Below are positions 1-7,911 of a stretch of 40,630 bases of DNA, one piece after another. The notes under the pieces were generated by a model. That model did no database searches. It worked only from the letters and a program-made list of their open reading frames with translations, and was not told the DNA's origin. Position 1 is the first letter of the stretch; the number at the start of each line of letters is the position of its first letter. The DNA comes from Pseudomonadota bacterium (lineage in GTDB: Bacteria > Pseudomonadota > Gammaproteobacteria > CALCKW01), in assembly GCA_039196715.1 (NCBI GenBank), contig JBCCUP010000042.1, forward strand, positions 1 through 40,630. The letters are read 5' to 3'. A program made the position numbers and the translations under genes.

Positions 1-55
1 CGACCAGAACCCGTCGACCGAAGGGTGTCAATCGGGCATTCTTGTGGGTGTTCAT
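1..55 (-). CDS. IS481-family transposase, N-terminal fragment (cut by window edge)
   Basis: The minus strand from 55 encodes MNTHKNARLTPFGRRVLV and then runs off the window. The M-N-x-H-K-x-A-R-L-T start is the typical N-terminus of IS481-type DDE transposases, where it begins a helix-turn-helix region. A purine-rich GAGGCCCGG lies directly upstream. Only 18 codons are visible, so the catalytic triad cannot be checked. The family call rests on this N-terminus plus the matching terminal repeat and CTAG target. Confidence 0.75.
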   Translation of the reverse strand, partial: MNTHKNARLTPFGRRVLV

Positions 56-138
56 CCGGGCCTCTTTGGTGTGTTGGACGTAGACACCCAACAGCATCGA
101 GCAAGGGGCTCGGATGAACAACCTACTGAAAGATCACA
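1..138 (-). mobile_element. IS481-family insertion sequence, terminal part only
   Basis: The end of an insertion sequence enters from the left edge. Read on the minus strand, the terminus begins at 138 with TGTGATCTTTCAGTAGG, which resembles the IS481 terminal repeat as I remember it. It is followed after about 80 bases by the transposase start at 55. The bases just outside are GCTAGC, matching the NCTAGN target known for IS481. The other end lies beyond the window, so intactness cannot be judged. It sits 48 bases downstream of the solute-binding protein gene. Confidence 0.8.
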
Positions 139-144
139 GCTAGC
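139..144. repeat. Target-site copy of the IS481-type element
   Basis: GCTAGC directly abuts the element's outer end. IS481-type elements insert at NCTAGN and duplicate it. The second copy would lie beyond the left edge, so duplication itself is not visible. Confidence 0.55.
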
Positions 145-186
145 GCGCGGCCTGCTGACCGACGTTGCTCCCGCGCCGAACTGAGG

Positions 187-960
187 TCAGCCGGCCTGGT
201 ACCCGCTCAGGATGGCCTGGTACGTGCCGTCGGCGACCATTGAATCGAAGGCCCCCTGCAGCTCGGTGACAATCGCGTCCGGCGTCTGGCGGTGCAGCGC
301 GAGATACAGGTCGCTGCGTTTGAGCTCGTGGACGACCTCGTAGTCGTCTGGGTTGGCGTTCAGTTGCTGCAGGCCCCAACGCGTCACCTCGGTTTCATAG
401 GCAATGGCATCGAGGCGACCGGCGATCAGCTTGCGGTAGTTCTGGTCGTTCGACACCACCACCTCCATGCGCTCCTCAGGGAAGCCGACGGCCTTGAGCA
501 GGAGCTGGCCAACGTCGTCCTTGACCACGCCAATGCGCAGTTGGAACAACGTGTCGAGGTTATCAACGGTGAGCTTGCGCCCCTTGTGTGCGGTGAGCCC
601 GACGACCGTCGGGACGAAAGGCCCCACCCACTTGAACAGCTCTTCGCGGTCAGCGGTGCGCGTGGTCGAGAAGAGCGCGTGACCGCCACGCTGCAGAGTC
701 AGGTTGTAGCCGCGCGCCCAAGGCAGCATCTCGATGCTGGAGCGGGCGTGGCCGCTGTCCACACGCGCAAACATCTCCACCACCACATCCACGCTGATGC
801 CGCGCAACTGCCCGGCCTCGGCGTAGTTGTACGGTGGGTACTCTTCGGTCATGAACTTCAACGAGGCCAGGCCGTTCCCGGCACGCGCCTGGCCGACGAA
901 CGGCAGCGCCGCCGAAGCGACCAACCCGGTGACAAAGCTGCGTCTTGATATCCGGTGCAC
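187..960 (-). CDS. Tat-exported solute-binding protein (SBP_bac_3 type)
   Basis: The 257-residue product begins with a twin-arginine signal (S-R-R-S-F-V near residues 5-10), a hydrophobic stretch and an A-R-A cleavage site near residue 27. This predicts export to the periplasm. The mature part has the look of the type-3 periplasmic binding family used by amino-acid uptake systems and by sensory systems: an early EEYPPYNYAE segment, then GVVKDD and YRKLIAGRLDAIAYE. The start is GTG at 960, supported by AAGGAG eight bases upstream. No permease or ATPase gene is next to it. Instead it follows the GGDEF-EAL gene on the same strand after a 62-base gap, so a sensory rather than transport role is plausible. 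The ligand is unknown. Confidence 0.85.
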   Translation of the reverse strand: MHRISRRSFVTGLVASAALPFVGQARAGNGLASLKFMTEEYPPYNYAEAGQLRGISVDVVVEMFARVDSGHARSSIEMLPWARGYNLTLQRGGHALFSTTRTADREELFKWVGPFVPTVVGLTAHKGRKLTVDNLDTLFQLRIGVVKDDVGQLLLKAVGFPEERMEVVVSNDQNYRKLIAGRLDAIAYETEVTRWGLQQLNANPDDYEVVHELKRSDLYLALHRQTPDAIVTELQGAFDSMVADGTYQAILSGYQAG

Positions 961-1022
961 GTTTCACTCTCCTTCACAACACGGTGATGTGTGCAGTGTG
1001 TTTCTGGCGTGATCCCTCGGCG

Positions 1023-3443
1023 TCACGCGCGTTTACGGGGGACAGGCGACGAGAACGCGTCGGCGTAGCGTCGGATGTCACCGTCGGTGAAAAACGCCTC
1101 TAGCGGCTCGGCCGGGCTGAACAGATAGCCCTGGCCGTTGTCGATCTCCATCTCAACCAGCCGCGCCAATTGGCATTCGGTCTCGATGCCTTCGGCCACG
1201 ACCGTGAAGCCGAGCCGTTGCGACAGCCCGACGATGCCCTCGATCAACGCAATGGTCTTCTCCTGCTTCGCCGGGCCGGTGTGGCATTCCATCTCGCTGA
1301 TGAACGAGCGATCGATCTTGATGGTGCTGACCGGGAAGCGGTTGATGTAGCTCAGTGACGAGTAGCCCGTGCCAAAATCGTCGAGCGCAAAGCGGCAACC
1401 GAGCGCGACGAGGTCGTCGAAGATGTCGATCAGACCCGATTTTTCCTGTATCAACACGTTCTCGGTGATTTCGAGCACCAGCCGCTGAGGCGGGACGTTG
1501 CGCTCGGCAAGGCAGTGCGCGATCTTGGCGGTGAGGTCGGGCTGGAACTGGGCGGCTGCGAGGTTGATCGCGACGTAGGCGCCCGGTATCCCGTGCTCGA
1601 CGTCGAGTTTGCGCAGCGCCTCGCACCCGAGTTCGATCACCCGGTCGCCGATCTCCACAACGTGACCGGACTGCTCGGCCACGGTGAAGAACTCGGTCGG
1701 TTGCACGATACCGAGTTCCGGGTGCACGAGGCGCAACAGGCCTTCGAAGCCAACGGTCTCCTGCGTGACAAGGTCGACAATGGGCTGGAAATACAGCTCG
1801 AACCAGTCATTCTTCAACCCCTCCGAGATCAGGCTCTCGACTTCGAGCTGGCGCGCAGCCTCGGCGCCAAACTGCGCGTCGTAGAGGCAGAACCCGTTGC
1901 GTCCATCGCGCTTCTGTCGGTACATCGCGACATCCGAGGTTTTCAGCAGGGTCTCGACATCCCCGGCGTTCTCGGGGTAGAAGGACACGCCGATGCTCGC
2001 GGAGATCTGGACGGTGCGTTCGTCGAGCTCGATCGGCGCGCACACCATCTTGTTGATGTGGGCCGCAAGCGCGACGGTGCGCTCGCGGATGTCATCGCCC
2101 GCGATGGTGATCGCAAATTCGTCGCCACCGAAACGGCCAAAGTAGTCGTCGCGGCGCAAGAGCGGCTTGACACGCTCTGCGACCACCCGCAGCACCTCGT
2201 CGCCAGCCTGGTGACCGAGGTTGTCGTTCACCCATTTGAACCGATCGAGGTCGAAGAACAGCACGGCGATGCTCGCACCGTCTTCGGCGTGTGCAATCGA
2301 GCGCTCGAGGCACACGGCAAAGCCGGCGCGGTTGAGCAAGCCCGTCACCACGTCGGTCTGTGCCTGCTTGCGGATTTGCAGTTCGGCTTCCTTGAGCTTG
2401 CTGATGTCGGTCATCACCGCCAGCCACTGGCGCACACCGGACAGGTCGTCGACGTCACGGGTTTCGGTCAGCAGCACGTCCATGTACCCGCCGTCCTTCT
2501 TGCGGAACGACAGCGTGGTCTTGCGCGACTCGTGTTCGCCCGCGTCCCGCGCTTCGAATCGACTGGCGTACGCGTCCTGACTGGCATCGCTGATGAAGCG
2601 TGAGAAGGTTGAACCGATGACGTCATCCGGGCTGTAGCCGGTCGCGCGCAGCCAGTATTCGGAAACGCGTTGAATGCGGTCGTCATCGTCGACCGAAAAC
2701 AGCATCACCGGGGTGTTGTTGTAGAGGTACACATGCCGCTTGTTGGCTTTGACAATGTGCGCGCGGTCCGCCTCGAGGTGGTCCTGCATGTCGTTGAACG
2801 CACGCGTCACCTTGCCGAGCTCGTCCTCGGTGTCCCAGACCAGCCGTGTCGCCTCGCCGGGTTTGTGGGTGGACTCGATGACCGAGGTGAGTTGCGCCAG
2901 CGGGGTGCTGATCAGGCGGCGATAGGCAATCAAGGCCACGCCGAGTACAGTGATGGTCGACACCACAAACAGCAGCGCAGACTTGCTGACTTCCTGCCAG
3001 ACTGCGTCGCCGATGCGGTCGGCGAAGAACGTGATGCGCAGCGTGCCCACCGCACTGGATTTCCCGTCCACCGCGTAGAAGATCTGCTTCGCGTAGACGG
3101 TGTCGTCACCGACCGGTGCGGCGCCGTGCACACTGACGTTACTCGCTGTTGCAACCGGGTGGTCCTGGTAGTCCAGAATGTCCACGGTCGCGATGTCGCG
3201 GTCCCGGGCGATCGACTCGGCCCACTTCTCGACGTTCTCGTAGTCGAAATCCCAGAGTGGCTTGCTGATCGCCTCGCTGTTGACGTCGACGATCGCACGC
3301 TTCTTCTCGAGCATCTTGCGCTCGACCGAGTTCGTCGATACCACGAAAAAGGACGCCAGCAGCGGGCCGTTGACCCCGATGAGGGTCAACAACATGATGG
3401 ACACGAACTTCGCCTGCGCCGATTTCTTGATCGAGTTGAACAT
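1023..3443 (-). CDS. Membrane c-di-GMP enzyme: HAMP-PAS-GGDEF-EAL
   Basis: An 806-residue inner-membrane signalling protein. Visible order: TM1 near 13-36, a periplasmic sensor region of about 115 residues, TM2 near 155-175, HAMP near 176-229, PAS near 236-350, GGDEF near 362-520, EAL near 535-785. The cyclase signature GGDEF is intact at 439-443, and the RxxD inhibitory site is present at 430-433. The EAL domain keeps its catalytic set: E567-G-L, INLAAAQF, LEITEN, ALDDFGTGYSSL, KIDRSF and VAEGIET. Both synthesis and hydrolysis of c-di-GMP are therefore possible; which dominates cannot be read from sequence. The ATG at 3443 was chosen because the hydrophobic N-terminus begins there; upstream codons give an unlikely arginine-rich leader. 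The adjacent exported binding protein may feed a signal to the periplasmic region. Confidence 0.93.
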   Translation of the reverse strand: MFNSIKKSAQAKFVSIMLLTLIGVNGPLLASFFVVSTNSVERKMLEKKRAIVDVNSEAISKPLWDFDYENVEKWAESIARDRDIATVDILDYQDHPVATASNVSVHGAAPVGDDTVYAKQIFYAVDGKSSAVGTLRITFFADRIGDAVWQEVSKSALLFVVSTITVLGVALIAYRRLISTPLAQLTSVIESTHKPGEATRLVWDTEDELGKVTRAFNDMQDHLEADRAHIVKANKRHVYLYNNTPVMLFSVDDDDRIQRVSEYWLRATGYSPDDVIGSTFSRFISDASQDAYASRFEARDAGEHESRKTTLSFRKKDGGYMDVLLTETRDVDDLSGVRQWLAVMTDISKLKEAELQIRKQAQTDVVTGLLNRAGFAVCLERSIAHAEDGASIAVLFFDLDRFKWVNDNLGHQAGDEVLRVVAERVKPLLRRDDYFGRFGGDEFAITIAGDDIRERTVALAAHINKMVCAPIELDERTVQISASIGVSFYPENAGDVETLLKTSDVAMYRQKRDGRNGFCLYDAQFGAEAARQLEVESLISEGLKNDWFELYFQPIVDLVTQETVGFEGLLRLVHPELGIVQPTEFFTVAEQSGHVVEIGDRVIELGCEALRKLDVEHGIPGAYVAINLAAAQFQPDLTAKIAHCLAERNVPPQRLVLEITENVLIQEKSGLIDIFDDLVALGCRFALDDFGTGYSSLSYINRFPVSTIKIDRSFISEMECHTGPAKQEKTIALIEGIVGLSQRLGFTVVAEGIETECQLARLVEMEIDNGQGYLFSPAEPLEAFFTDGDIRRYADAFSSPVPRKRA

Positions 3444-3874
3444 CAGGCGGTCGTCTAACAGCTTTTCGGAGTCATGTTGTCCACGGTCCTTGCGCAATCG
3501 ACGGCGCCCGCAGGCGCCGGCCGCGTTCACCGCATCGCGCGGGGCGACGTACCACCGGTGTTACCGCCAACCCCACACGCCTGCAGGGACACGGCGTCAC
3601 GGTGGCCACAGCCACGCGCACGCAAGAACGCTCTCGAGGGGTATCGGCACGAAACTGCACGAATTGACCGAAACTCTTATTGTTAGTGTGCAGTTGATGT
3701 AGGTCGGTGGGCCGATCCTGTACGCAGGAACACGGCACGCGAACGACACCACACTGCAAAACCGCCGTGGCCCGAGCAGCGCTGCGCCCCGTTGATAGGT
3801 CGGGTTGACCGCGCCCCACGCAGGAGCCGGCGCCGAGGCGCCGCTGAGCCCAGCCGGACACCGAACCCGGTCGC
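3444..3874. other. Intergenic region without a supported gene
   Basis: This stretch lies upstream of the GGDEF-EAL gene and downstream of the LysR gene, both on the minus strand. I see no credible coding region. An AT-richer patch near 3660-3690 could carry the promoter of the c-di-GMP gene. A GC hairpin (CGGCGC, loop CGAG, GCGCCG) lies at 3828-3843, downstream of the LysR stop. It has no T-run and is weak evidence for a terminator. Confidence 0.5.
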
Positions 3875-4753
3875 TCAGCGGTGCCGCAACCAGTCCCGGA
3901 ACGCCCTGATCCCGTCGCGGTCCTCCTCACCGGCGCGACACACGGCGTACAGCCCGCGCTCAAGCGGCACCGCAGACGCCTCGAGACGCACCAGGCGGCC
4001 CCGTTCGAGGTCCCGTGCGGCGAGGACATGCCGGGCAAGTGCCACGCCGTGCCCGTCCACCGCGGCCTCCAGCAAGACGCCACTGTCGGCCACTTCGATA
4101 GCCTGCGCCGCCACACGGTCTGGCGTGAGGCCCGCCTGCAGCGCCCAGCGCTCCCACCCGCCGTTGAACGCGTCGTGCAACAGCGGCAGAGCCACAATGG
4201 CATCAGCACCGAAGGGCAGCGGCTGCCCGGCCACCAGGGCCGGCGCGGCGACGGTCACCAGCTCTTCGTCGCAGACCAGCTCGTGAAACAACCCGTCCCA
4301 ACCCGGCGAACCGAAGCGGAGTGCCACGTCGACGTCGCTCGACGTGAAGTCAGTCAGACTGTCGTCGGTGTCGAGCAGCAGGGCAATCTCCGGGTGTTGG
4401 TGCTTGAAGTCGCCAAGTGCCGGCACCAGCCACTTGAGCGCGAGTGACGTTGACAGCGACACCGTCAGCGCACGGGGCCGATCGGTTCGCCGCACGTCGC
4501 GCACGCCCGCGCGCAAGGTTGAGAACGCCGTGCGGGTCGACTCCACCAGGCGCTCCCCTGCCGGAGTCAGTTCAACCCCGTTGGGTGTCCGGCGGAACAC
4601 GCTGACGCCGAGGTGTTGCTCCAACAGCGCGACCTGGCGGCTCACGGCACCGTGGGTGACATTCAGCGCCTGCGCCGCGCGAGACAGGCTCGCGCACCGG
4701 GCGGTTTCGTCGAACACCTGCAGTGCCCTGAGGTGTCGCAGTGTGTCTCGCAT
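3875..4753 (-). CDS. LysR-family regulator (GcvA-like)
   Basis: A 292-residue transcription factor. The N-terminal winged helix-turn-helix reads LRALQVFDETARCASLSRAAQALNV with recognition helix THGAVSRQVALLEQHLGV. This is followed by a linker and a co-inducer-binding domain (TVSLSTSLALKWLVPALGDF onward) typical of the GcvA subgroup. The ATG at 4753 places the LRALQVF motif at the expected distance from the N-terminus. The gene is transcribed away from the SDR gene at 4871, the classical arrangement for a LysR protein controlling its divergent neighbour. A 17-base palindrome overlapping its own start codon suggests autoregulation. The effector is unknown. Confidence 0.92.
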   Translation of the reverse strand: MRDTLRHLRALQVFDETARCASLSRAAQALNVTHGAVSRQVALLEQHLGVSVFRRTPNGVELTPAGERLVESTRTAFSTLRAGVRDVRRTDRPRALTVSLSTSLALKWLVPALGDFKHQHPEIALLLDTDDSLTDFTSSDVDVALRFGSPGWDGLFHELVCDEELVTVAAPALVAGQPLPFGADAIVALPLLHDAFNGGWERWALQAGLTPDRVAAQAIEVADSGVLLEAAVDGHGVALARHVLAARDLERGRLVRLEASAVPLERGLYAVCRAGEEDRDGIRAFRDWLRHR

Positions 4754-4819
4754 GTGAGATTTCCTCACAGCTTTGTGTGAATAAGACGATTGTAGCTGCC
4801 GTAAAACCGCCTCTAGACT
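4753..4819. promoter_or_regulatory. LysR operator palindrome and promoter for the SDR gene
   Basis: TGTGAG-ATTTC-CTCACA at 4753-4769 is a perfect 6+5+6 inverted repeat overlapping the LysR start codon. A further half-site, TGTGAA, follows ten bases on. Toward the SDR gene, TTGTAG (4790-4795) and TAGACT (4814-4819) are 18 bases apart and could form a weak sigma-70 promoter. The arrangement fits a LysR protein repressing itself and activating the SDR gene; this is inference. Confidence 0.5.
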
Positions 4820-4870
4820 GACAGGGTCACAGGAAAACGCAACGCACCCAACGGTGCCGGGAGGCCGACG

Positions 4871-5620
4871 ATGGCAGACAGGAAAGTGGCACTGATGACC
4901 GGGACGGGCCAGGGCATCGGCCGGGGTTGCGCGATCGAGATGGCCAAGGCGGGCTACCGCGTCTCGCTGATGTCGCCGTCCAACCGCTCTGTCGAGCTCG
5001 CCGACGCGCTCGGCGGCATCGGCCGGCGCGGTTCGGTGATGGACACCGATGACCTGCAGGCGATGGTCGACGACACCGTGCGCCAGTACGGGCGAATCGA
5101 CGCCATCGTCAGCAACATGGGCCACGGCGGCTCGGTGCCCGACGCGATCAAGACCGTGGGCTTCGACCCGGATTTCGACGGGCCGCTGTTGGAACTCAGC
5201 GACGCGCTGTGGCACGAGAGCCTGGACATGTACGTGCTGAGCGTCGTCCGAATCGCGCGCATCGTGACGCCGATCCTCATCGAACAGGGCGGCGGCGCTT
5301 TCGTCAACATTTCGTCGATGAACACCCTCGAACCGCGGGCGCCCTACCCGATGAGTATGCTGCGCGGTGCGCTGCACAGCTTTTCGAAACTCTACGGCGA
5401 CCGGTACGCACGCCACAACATCCGCATGAACAACCTGCTGCCCGGCTTCTGCGAGAACGTGAACCTGTCCGAGGCCGCGCGGCAGTCGATTCCCGCCCAA
5501 CGGCCCGCGAGCTTCGAGGAAATCGGCCAGGCTTGTGTTTTCCTCGCCTCCGATGGGGCGCGGTACATCACCGGCCAGAGCATCCTGTCCGACGGCGGCA
5601 TGAACCGCGCGGTTCGCTGA
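4871..5620 (+). CDS. Short-chain dehydrogenase/reductase family protein, atypical active site
   Basis: A 249-residue SDR-fold protein. The dinucleotide-binding motif TGTGQGIG is at residues 11-18, followed by SNMGHG (the NNAG position), VNISSMN with the catalytic serine position, and a C-terminal PGF and FLASDGARYITGQSILSDGG. The usual Tyr-x-x-x-Lys is not present: the segment reads APYPMSMLRGAL. Aligning it on the downstream IRMN motif puts Met and Arg where Tyr and Lys normally stand. It may therefore act differently from a classical reductase, or belong to a divergent subgroup. GGGAGG eleven bases upstream supports the ATG. It is divergent from, and probably controlled by, the LysR gene at 3875-4753. 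The substrate is unknown. Confidence 0.88.
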   Translation: MADRKVALMTGTGQGIGRGCAIEMAKAGYRVSLMSPSNRSVELADALGGIGRRGSVMDTDDLQAMVDDTVRQYGRIDAIVSNMGHGGSVPDAIKTVGFDPDFDGPLLELSDALWHESLDMYVLSVVRIARIVTPILIEQGGGAFVNISSMNTLEPRAPYPMSMLRGALHSFSKLYGDRYARHNIRMNNLLPGFCENVNLSEAARQSIPAQRPASFEEIGQACVFLASDGARYITGQSILSDGGMNRAVR

Positions 5621-5642
5621 AGCGCGTCTGACACAGGGCTTG

Positions 5643-5670
5643 CACCAACCCCACCAGCCGTGGCTTGGTG
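5643..5670. terminator. Possible hairpin after the SDR gene
   Basis: CACCAA ... TTGGTG with inner CCAC/GTGG pairing forms a stem-loop 23 bases after the SDR stop. No T-run follows, so a Rho-independent terminator is only weakly supported. Confidence 0.3.
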
Positions 5671-5849
5671 CCGCCCCATGGCCGCGGTGACTGGCCGTGC
5701 GGGCGCTTGACTTCGCGGCTGGACTGCGAGGTGCCGGCGTCGTCGGTGGCCTCCCGAACCCGGCTACGTCGGCCCGGCACCCGGCGCCGTCCAATGCGGA
5801 GACGGGCTCGAACGGGTCACCCTGAGAGTGAAAATCGGGCGCGCGGCGC

Positions 5850-6236
5850 TCAAACGTCCTCGGGTGGACGGGGCTGCAGACGGGTGTACCACTGCACCGC
5901 AGCGGCGAGCAGCACCGCTTCGATGGCGACGTAGACCCACTGCTTGGCCACCGATCCGTCAAGCGCTATACCGATCAGCCGTGCGAGCAGCAAGCCGAGC
6001 AGGAGTGCCGCACTTGCGGCTGCGACCGTCTGCAACGCGGGGCGCCAGGTGCTGCGGAAGAGCAGCAGAACGCCCGCACCGATGATCGTGCCCCACCAGA
6101 TACGCCGTTCGATCGCCTTAAAGGTGTCCGCCGGGATCGGGTCGCTCCGCACCAGTTCCGGGTTCACGACCAGCACCGTGCCGATCGCAATCAAGGACAG
6201 GGCCGCGCGTCCCCGGGGCCCGTTGAGTGGGATCAC
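5850..6236 (-). CDS. Four-TM membrane protein, DUF4345-like
   Basis: A product of about 128 residues if it starts at the GTG at 6236, which has GGGAG about eleven bases upstream; there is no suitable ATG. Four hydrophobic segments can be seen: AALSLIAIGTVLVV, WWGTIIGAGVLLLF, a long one around AAASAALLLGLLLARLIGIAL, and WVYVAIEAVLLAAAVQWY. The ARLIGIALDG turn and overall layout recall the DUF4345 family of small inner-membrane proteins, whose role is unknown. It lies 59 bases downstream of the DUF1989 gene on the same strand and may share its transcript. The exact start is uncertain. Confidence 0.65.
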   Translation of the reverse strand: MIPLNGPRGRAALSLIAIGTVLVVNPELVRSDPIPADTFKAIERRIWWGTIIGAGVLLLFRSTWRPALQTVAAASAALLLGLLLARLIGIALDGSVAKQWVYVAIEAVLLAAAVQWYTRLQPRPPEDV

Positions 6237-6295
6237 GGCGGGACCGGGCTCCCGCTGCCCCGTGTCGACCGCTTGATGTGTGCCAGGCCGCGCAC

Positions 6296-6901
6296 TCAGC
6301 CGAGCCGCTCGACCTTGACCGGGCGGACCTTGCCGTCCGGGCCGTTGGTCATGGCGAGGTCCATCGGGCAGGCCGAGACCACGGCCAACAGATCGCACTC
6401 GGCGCGCATCTCGAGGTACTGTCCGGCCTGCACGGTGGGCGGCACGATCTCGATGCGACTGCCGGCGAGGATGTCCACACGCTGAAATATGTTGAACGGC
6501 GACGGCAACTCTTGCGCGATCACACCCGCGTCCTCGAGCGCGAGGCAGAAGTTCTCGGCGCAGGAGCGGTGGTACCCGTCGTGGCCGAGCAGCGCGTAGC
6601 GACGCGCACAACACGCCGACATCAGCAGGTCGTGTTCGCCCGGTGAGGTGTCCTCGGTGACTGTGAGCATCGCGTGACGCCGGTTCGAGTACACCGCGTC
6701 CCCGACCGCCGGCACGAGCTTTTGCAAGGTTGACCGCGTGTGTTCCGCCGAGAGGAACTCCGAGGCGTCGGCCTGGCTGAACGCCCAGAAATCGCAGACC
6801 TGTGAGCCTTCGAGGTTGGTGATGCGCACGTGTTCGCCCGCCGCAACCCGCAGGCTCGCGCCGTACCCACCCTCAACTGTCAGCGCTTCCTGAACCTGCA
6901 T
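6296..6901 (-). CDS. DUF1989 / urea carboxylase-associated family protein
   Basis: A 201-residue soluble protein of normal length for the family. Recognisable blocks are an N-terminal AGEHVRITNLEGSQVCDFWAF-type segment, the AEHTRSTL and NRRHAMLTV segments, the CCARRYALLG and CAENF cysteines, PSPFNIFQRVDI, and SACPMDLAMTNG near the C-terminus. Family members often accompany urea amidolyase, but none is encoded here. A purine-rich GGGAGGGG about five bases before the ATG is a strong ribosome-binding site. It follows the sulfotransferase-like gene after 26 bases, suggesting cotranscription. The biochemical role is unresolved; metal binding through the conserved cysteines and histidines is a reasonable guess. 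Confidence 0.88.
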   Translation of the reverse strand: MQVQEALTVEGGYGASLRVAAGEHVRITNLEGSQVCDFWAFSQADASEFLSAEHTRSTLQKLVPAVGDAVYSNRRHAMLTVTEDTSPGEHDLLMSACCARRYALLGHDGYHRSCAENFCLALEDAGVIAQELPSPFNIFQRVDILAGSRIEIVPPTVQAGQYLEMRAECDLLAVVSACPMDLAMTNGPDGKVRPVKVERLG

Positions 6902-6927
6902 GGCATCCCCTCCCGGTTGACGCCAGT

Positions 6928-7581
6928 TTACACACTCTCGCTGTCGAACCGCGCTTCGAACGCCGCGGCGGTGTTGGCGTGTGACGGCGCGATATCCGGC
7001 ACCGGCAGGCCCAAGCGTTCGCAGAGCGGCGCCCAGCCTTCGGCCGGTTTCCAGATGATCAGGCGGTTGGCCGGTACCGTGGCCACCACGTCTGCGAAAT
7101 GCGCATCGTAGCGGGCGCGCGCGGCTTCGCCGTCGAGGTCGGCATCAAAACCCGCGCGCTCGCGCATCAGCGCGTGAAAGCCGGGGACAAACTCGGGATG
7201 GGTGCCTGCGCGAATAGCACGCATGGTCTGCCAGACCGTGGCATCGGCGCTCGCCCACCAGGTGTCGGCCGAGCCCCGGTGCGAGAGCACCACGTGCGCA
7301 TCGGGAAACCGCTCGGCCAGTTCACGCCAGAACAGCGACGCAGGCCAATCCACCGCCGCCACCCAGGGGTCGAGCACATCAAGCAGTTGCTCGAAATCGC
7401 TCCGCAACGCAGCAGCCACCTTGGGCATGTCGAGCTCGGCACGCGCGTGCAGCTCGGACATGTGGTAGCACGGGCCCTGCAGCAGGTGCTCGAGCATGTA
7501 CTTGAGTGACCGCGTCCCCGTGCGCGGAAGTCCCGCACCGATCACCCGCAATCCCTGCCGGGCCGTCTGAAATGGGGTCAT
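6928..7581 (-). CDS. Sulfotransferase-family protein
   Basis: The predicted protein has 217 residues from the ATG at 7581; a GTG at 7605 would add eight. The N-terminus carries the PAPS 5-prime phosphosulfate loop, GAGLPRTGTRSL. It is followed by CYHMSELHA, the DWPASLFWREL segment, then HVVLSHRGSADTWW, the position of the conserved 3-prime phosphate-binding Arg/Ser region, and a C-terminal LIIWKPAEGWAPLCERLGLPVP block. These are typical of the cytosolic Sulfotransfer_4-type family found in bacteria and fungi. Known members move sulfuryl groups from PAPS to small acceptors, but acceptors of bacterial members are mostly undefined. It is the first gene of a probable three-gene minus-strand unit with DUF1989 and the small membrane protein. 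Confidence 0.85.
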   Translation of the reverse strand: MTPFQTARQGLRVIGAGLPRTGTRSLKYMLEHLLQGPCYHMSELHARAELDMPKVAAALRSDFEQLLDVLDPWVAAVDWPASLFWRELAERFPDAHVVLSHRGSADTWWASADATVWQTMRAIRAGTHPEFVPGFHALMRERAGFDADLDGEAARARYDAHFADVVATVPANRLIIWKPAEGWAPLCERLGLPVPDIAPSHANTAAAFEARFDSESV

Positions 7582-7911
7582 GACACCGTTCTCGTGATCC
7601 GTCACAAAGAGCGTAGCGCAGTCGAATGGACACGGCCTGAGCTGCTAGAGTGCACCGGGCATCGAGCCGACGTGTGCTTGCCCGCAAGGCATCGCCCGCG
7701 TCGGGATTCCCGCCCGGCATACGCGAAGTGCCATGATTGCAAATAATGCCTCCGATTGCGGACAGCTGGGCCTTCGGCATGACCACATCAATCCAACGCC
7801 AGACGCCTGGCCACGTTTCTCCGCACACGAGCAATCGCGCGCTGCAGAACCACCTGCCCTCAGACATCTCGATCGTCACACCCCCGTTGCTTACGTGAGG
7901 CACCAAGCCGA
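7582..7911. other. Divergent intergenic region
   Basis: About 330 bases separate the sulfotransferase and ThDP-enzyme genes, which point away from each other. AATAAT at 7742-7747, in an AT-richer patch, is the best -10-like match toward the ThDP gene, but no good -35 is seen. A 60-codon frame (7733-7915) ends in an ATGA overlap with the ThDP start. Its composition is not protein-like and I do not call it. Confidence 0.45.

Noticed and set aside
3828-3843. GC hairpin as terminator of the LysR gene
   Set aside because: The stem is six pairs with no T-run; common in such GC-rich DNA.
4754-5962. A long N-terminal extension of the LysR frame across the divergent SDR gene
   Set aside because: The extension is antisense to the SDR gene, and the LysR helix-turn-helix starts at the ATG at 4753.
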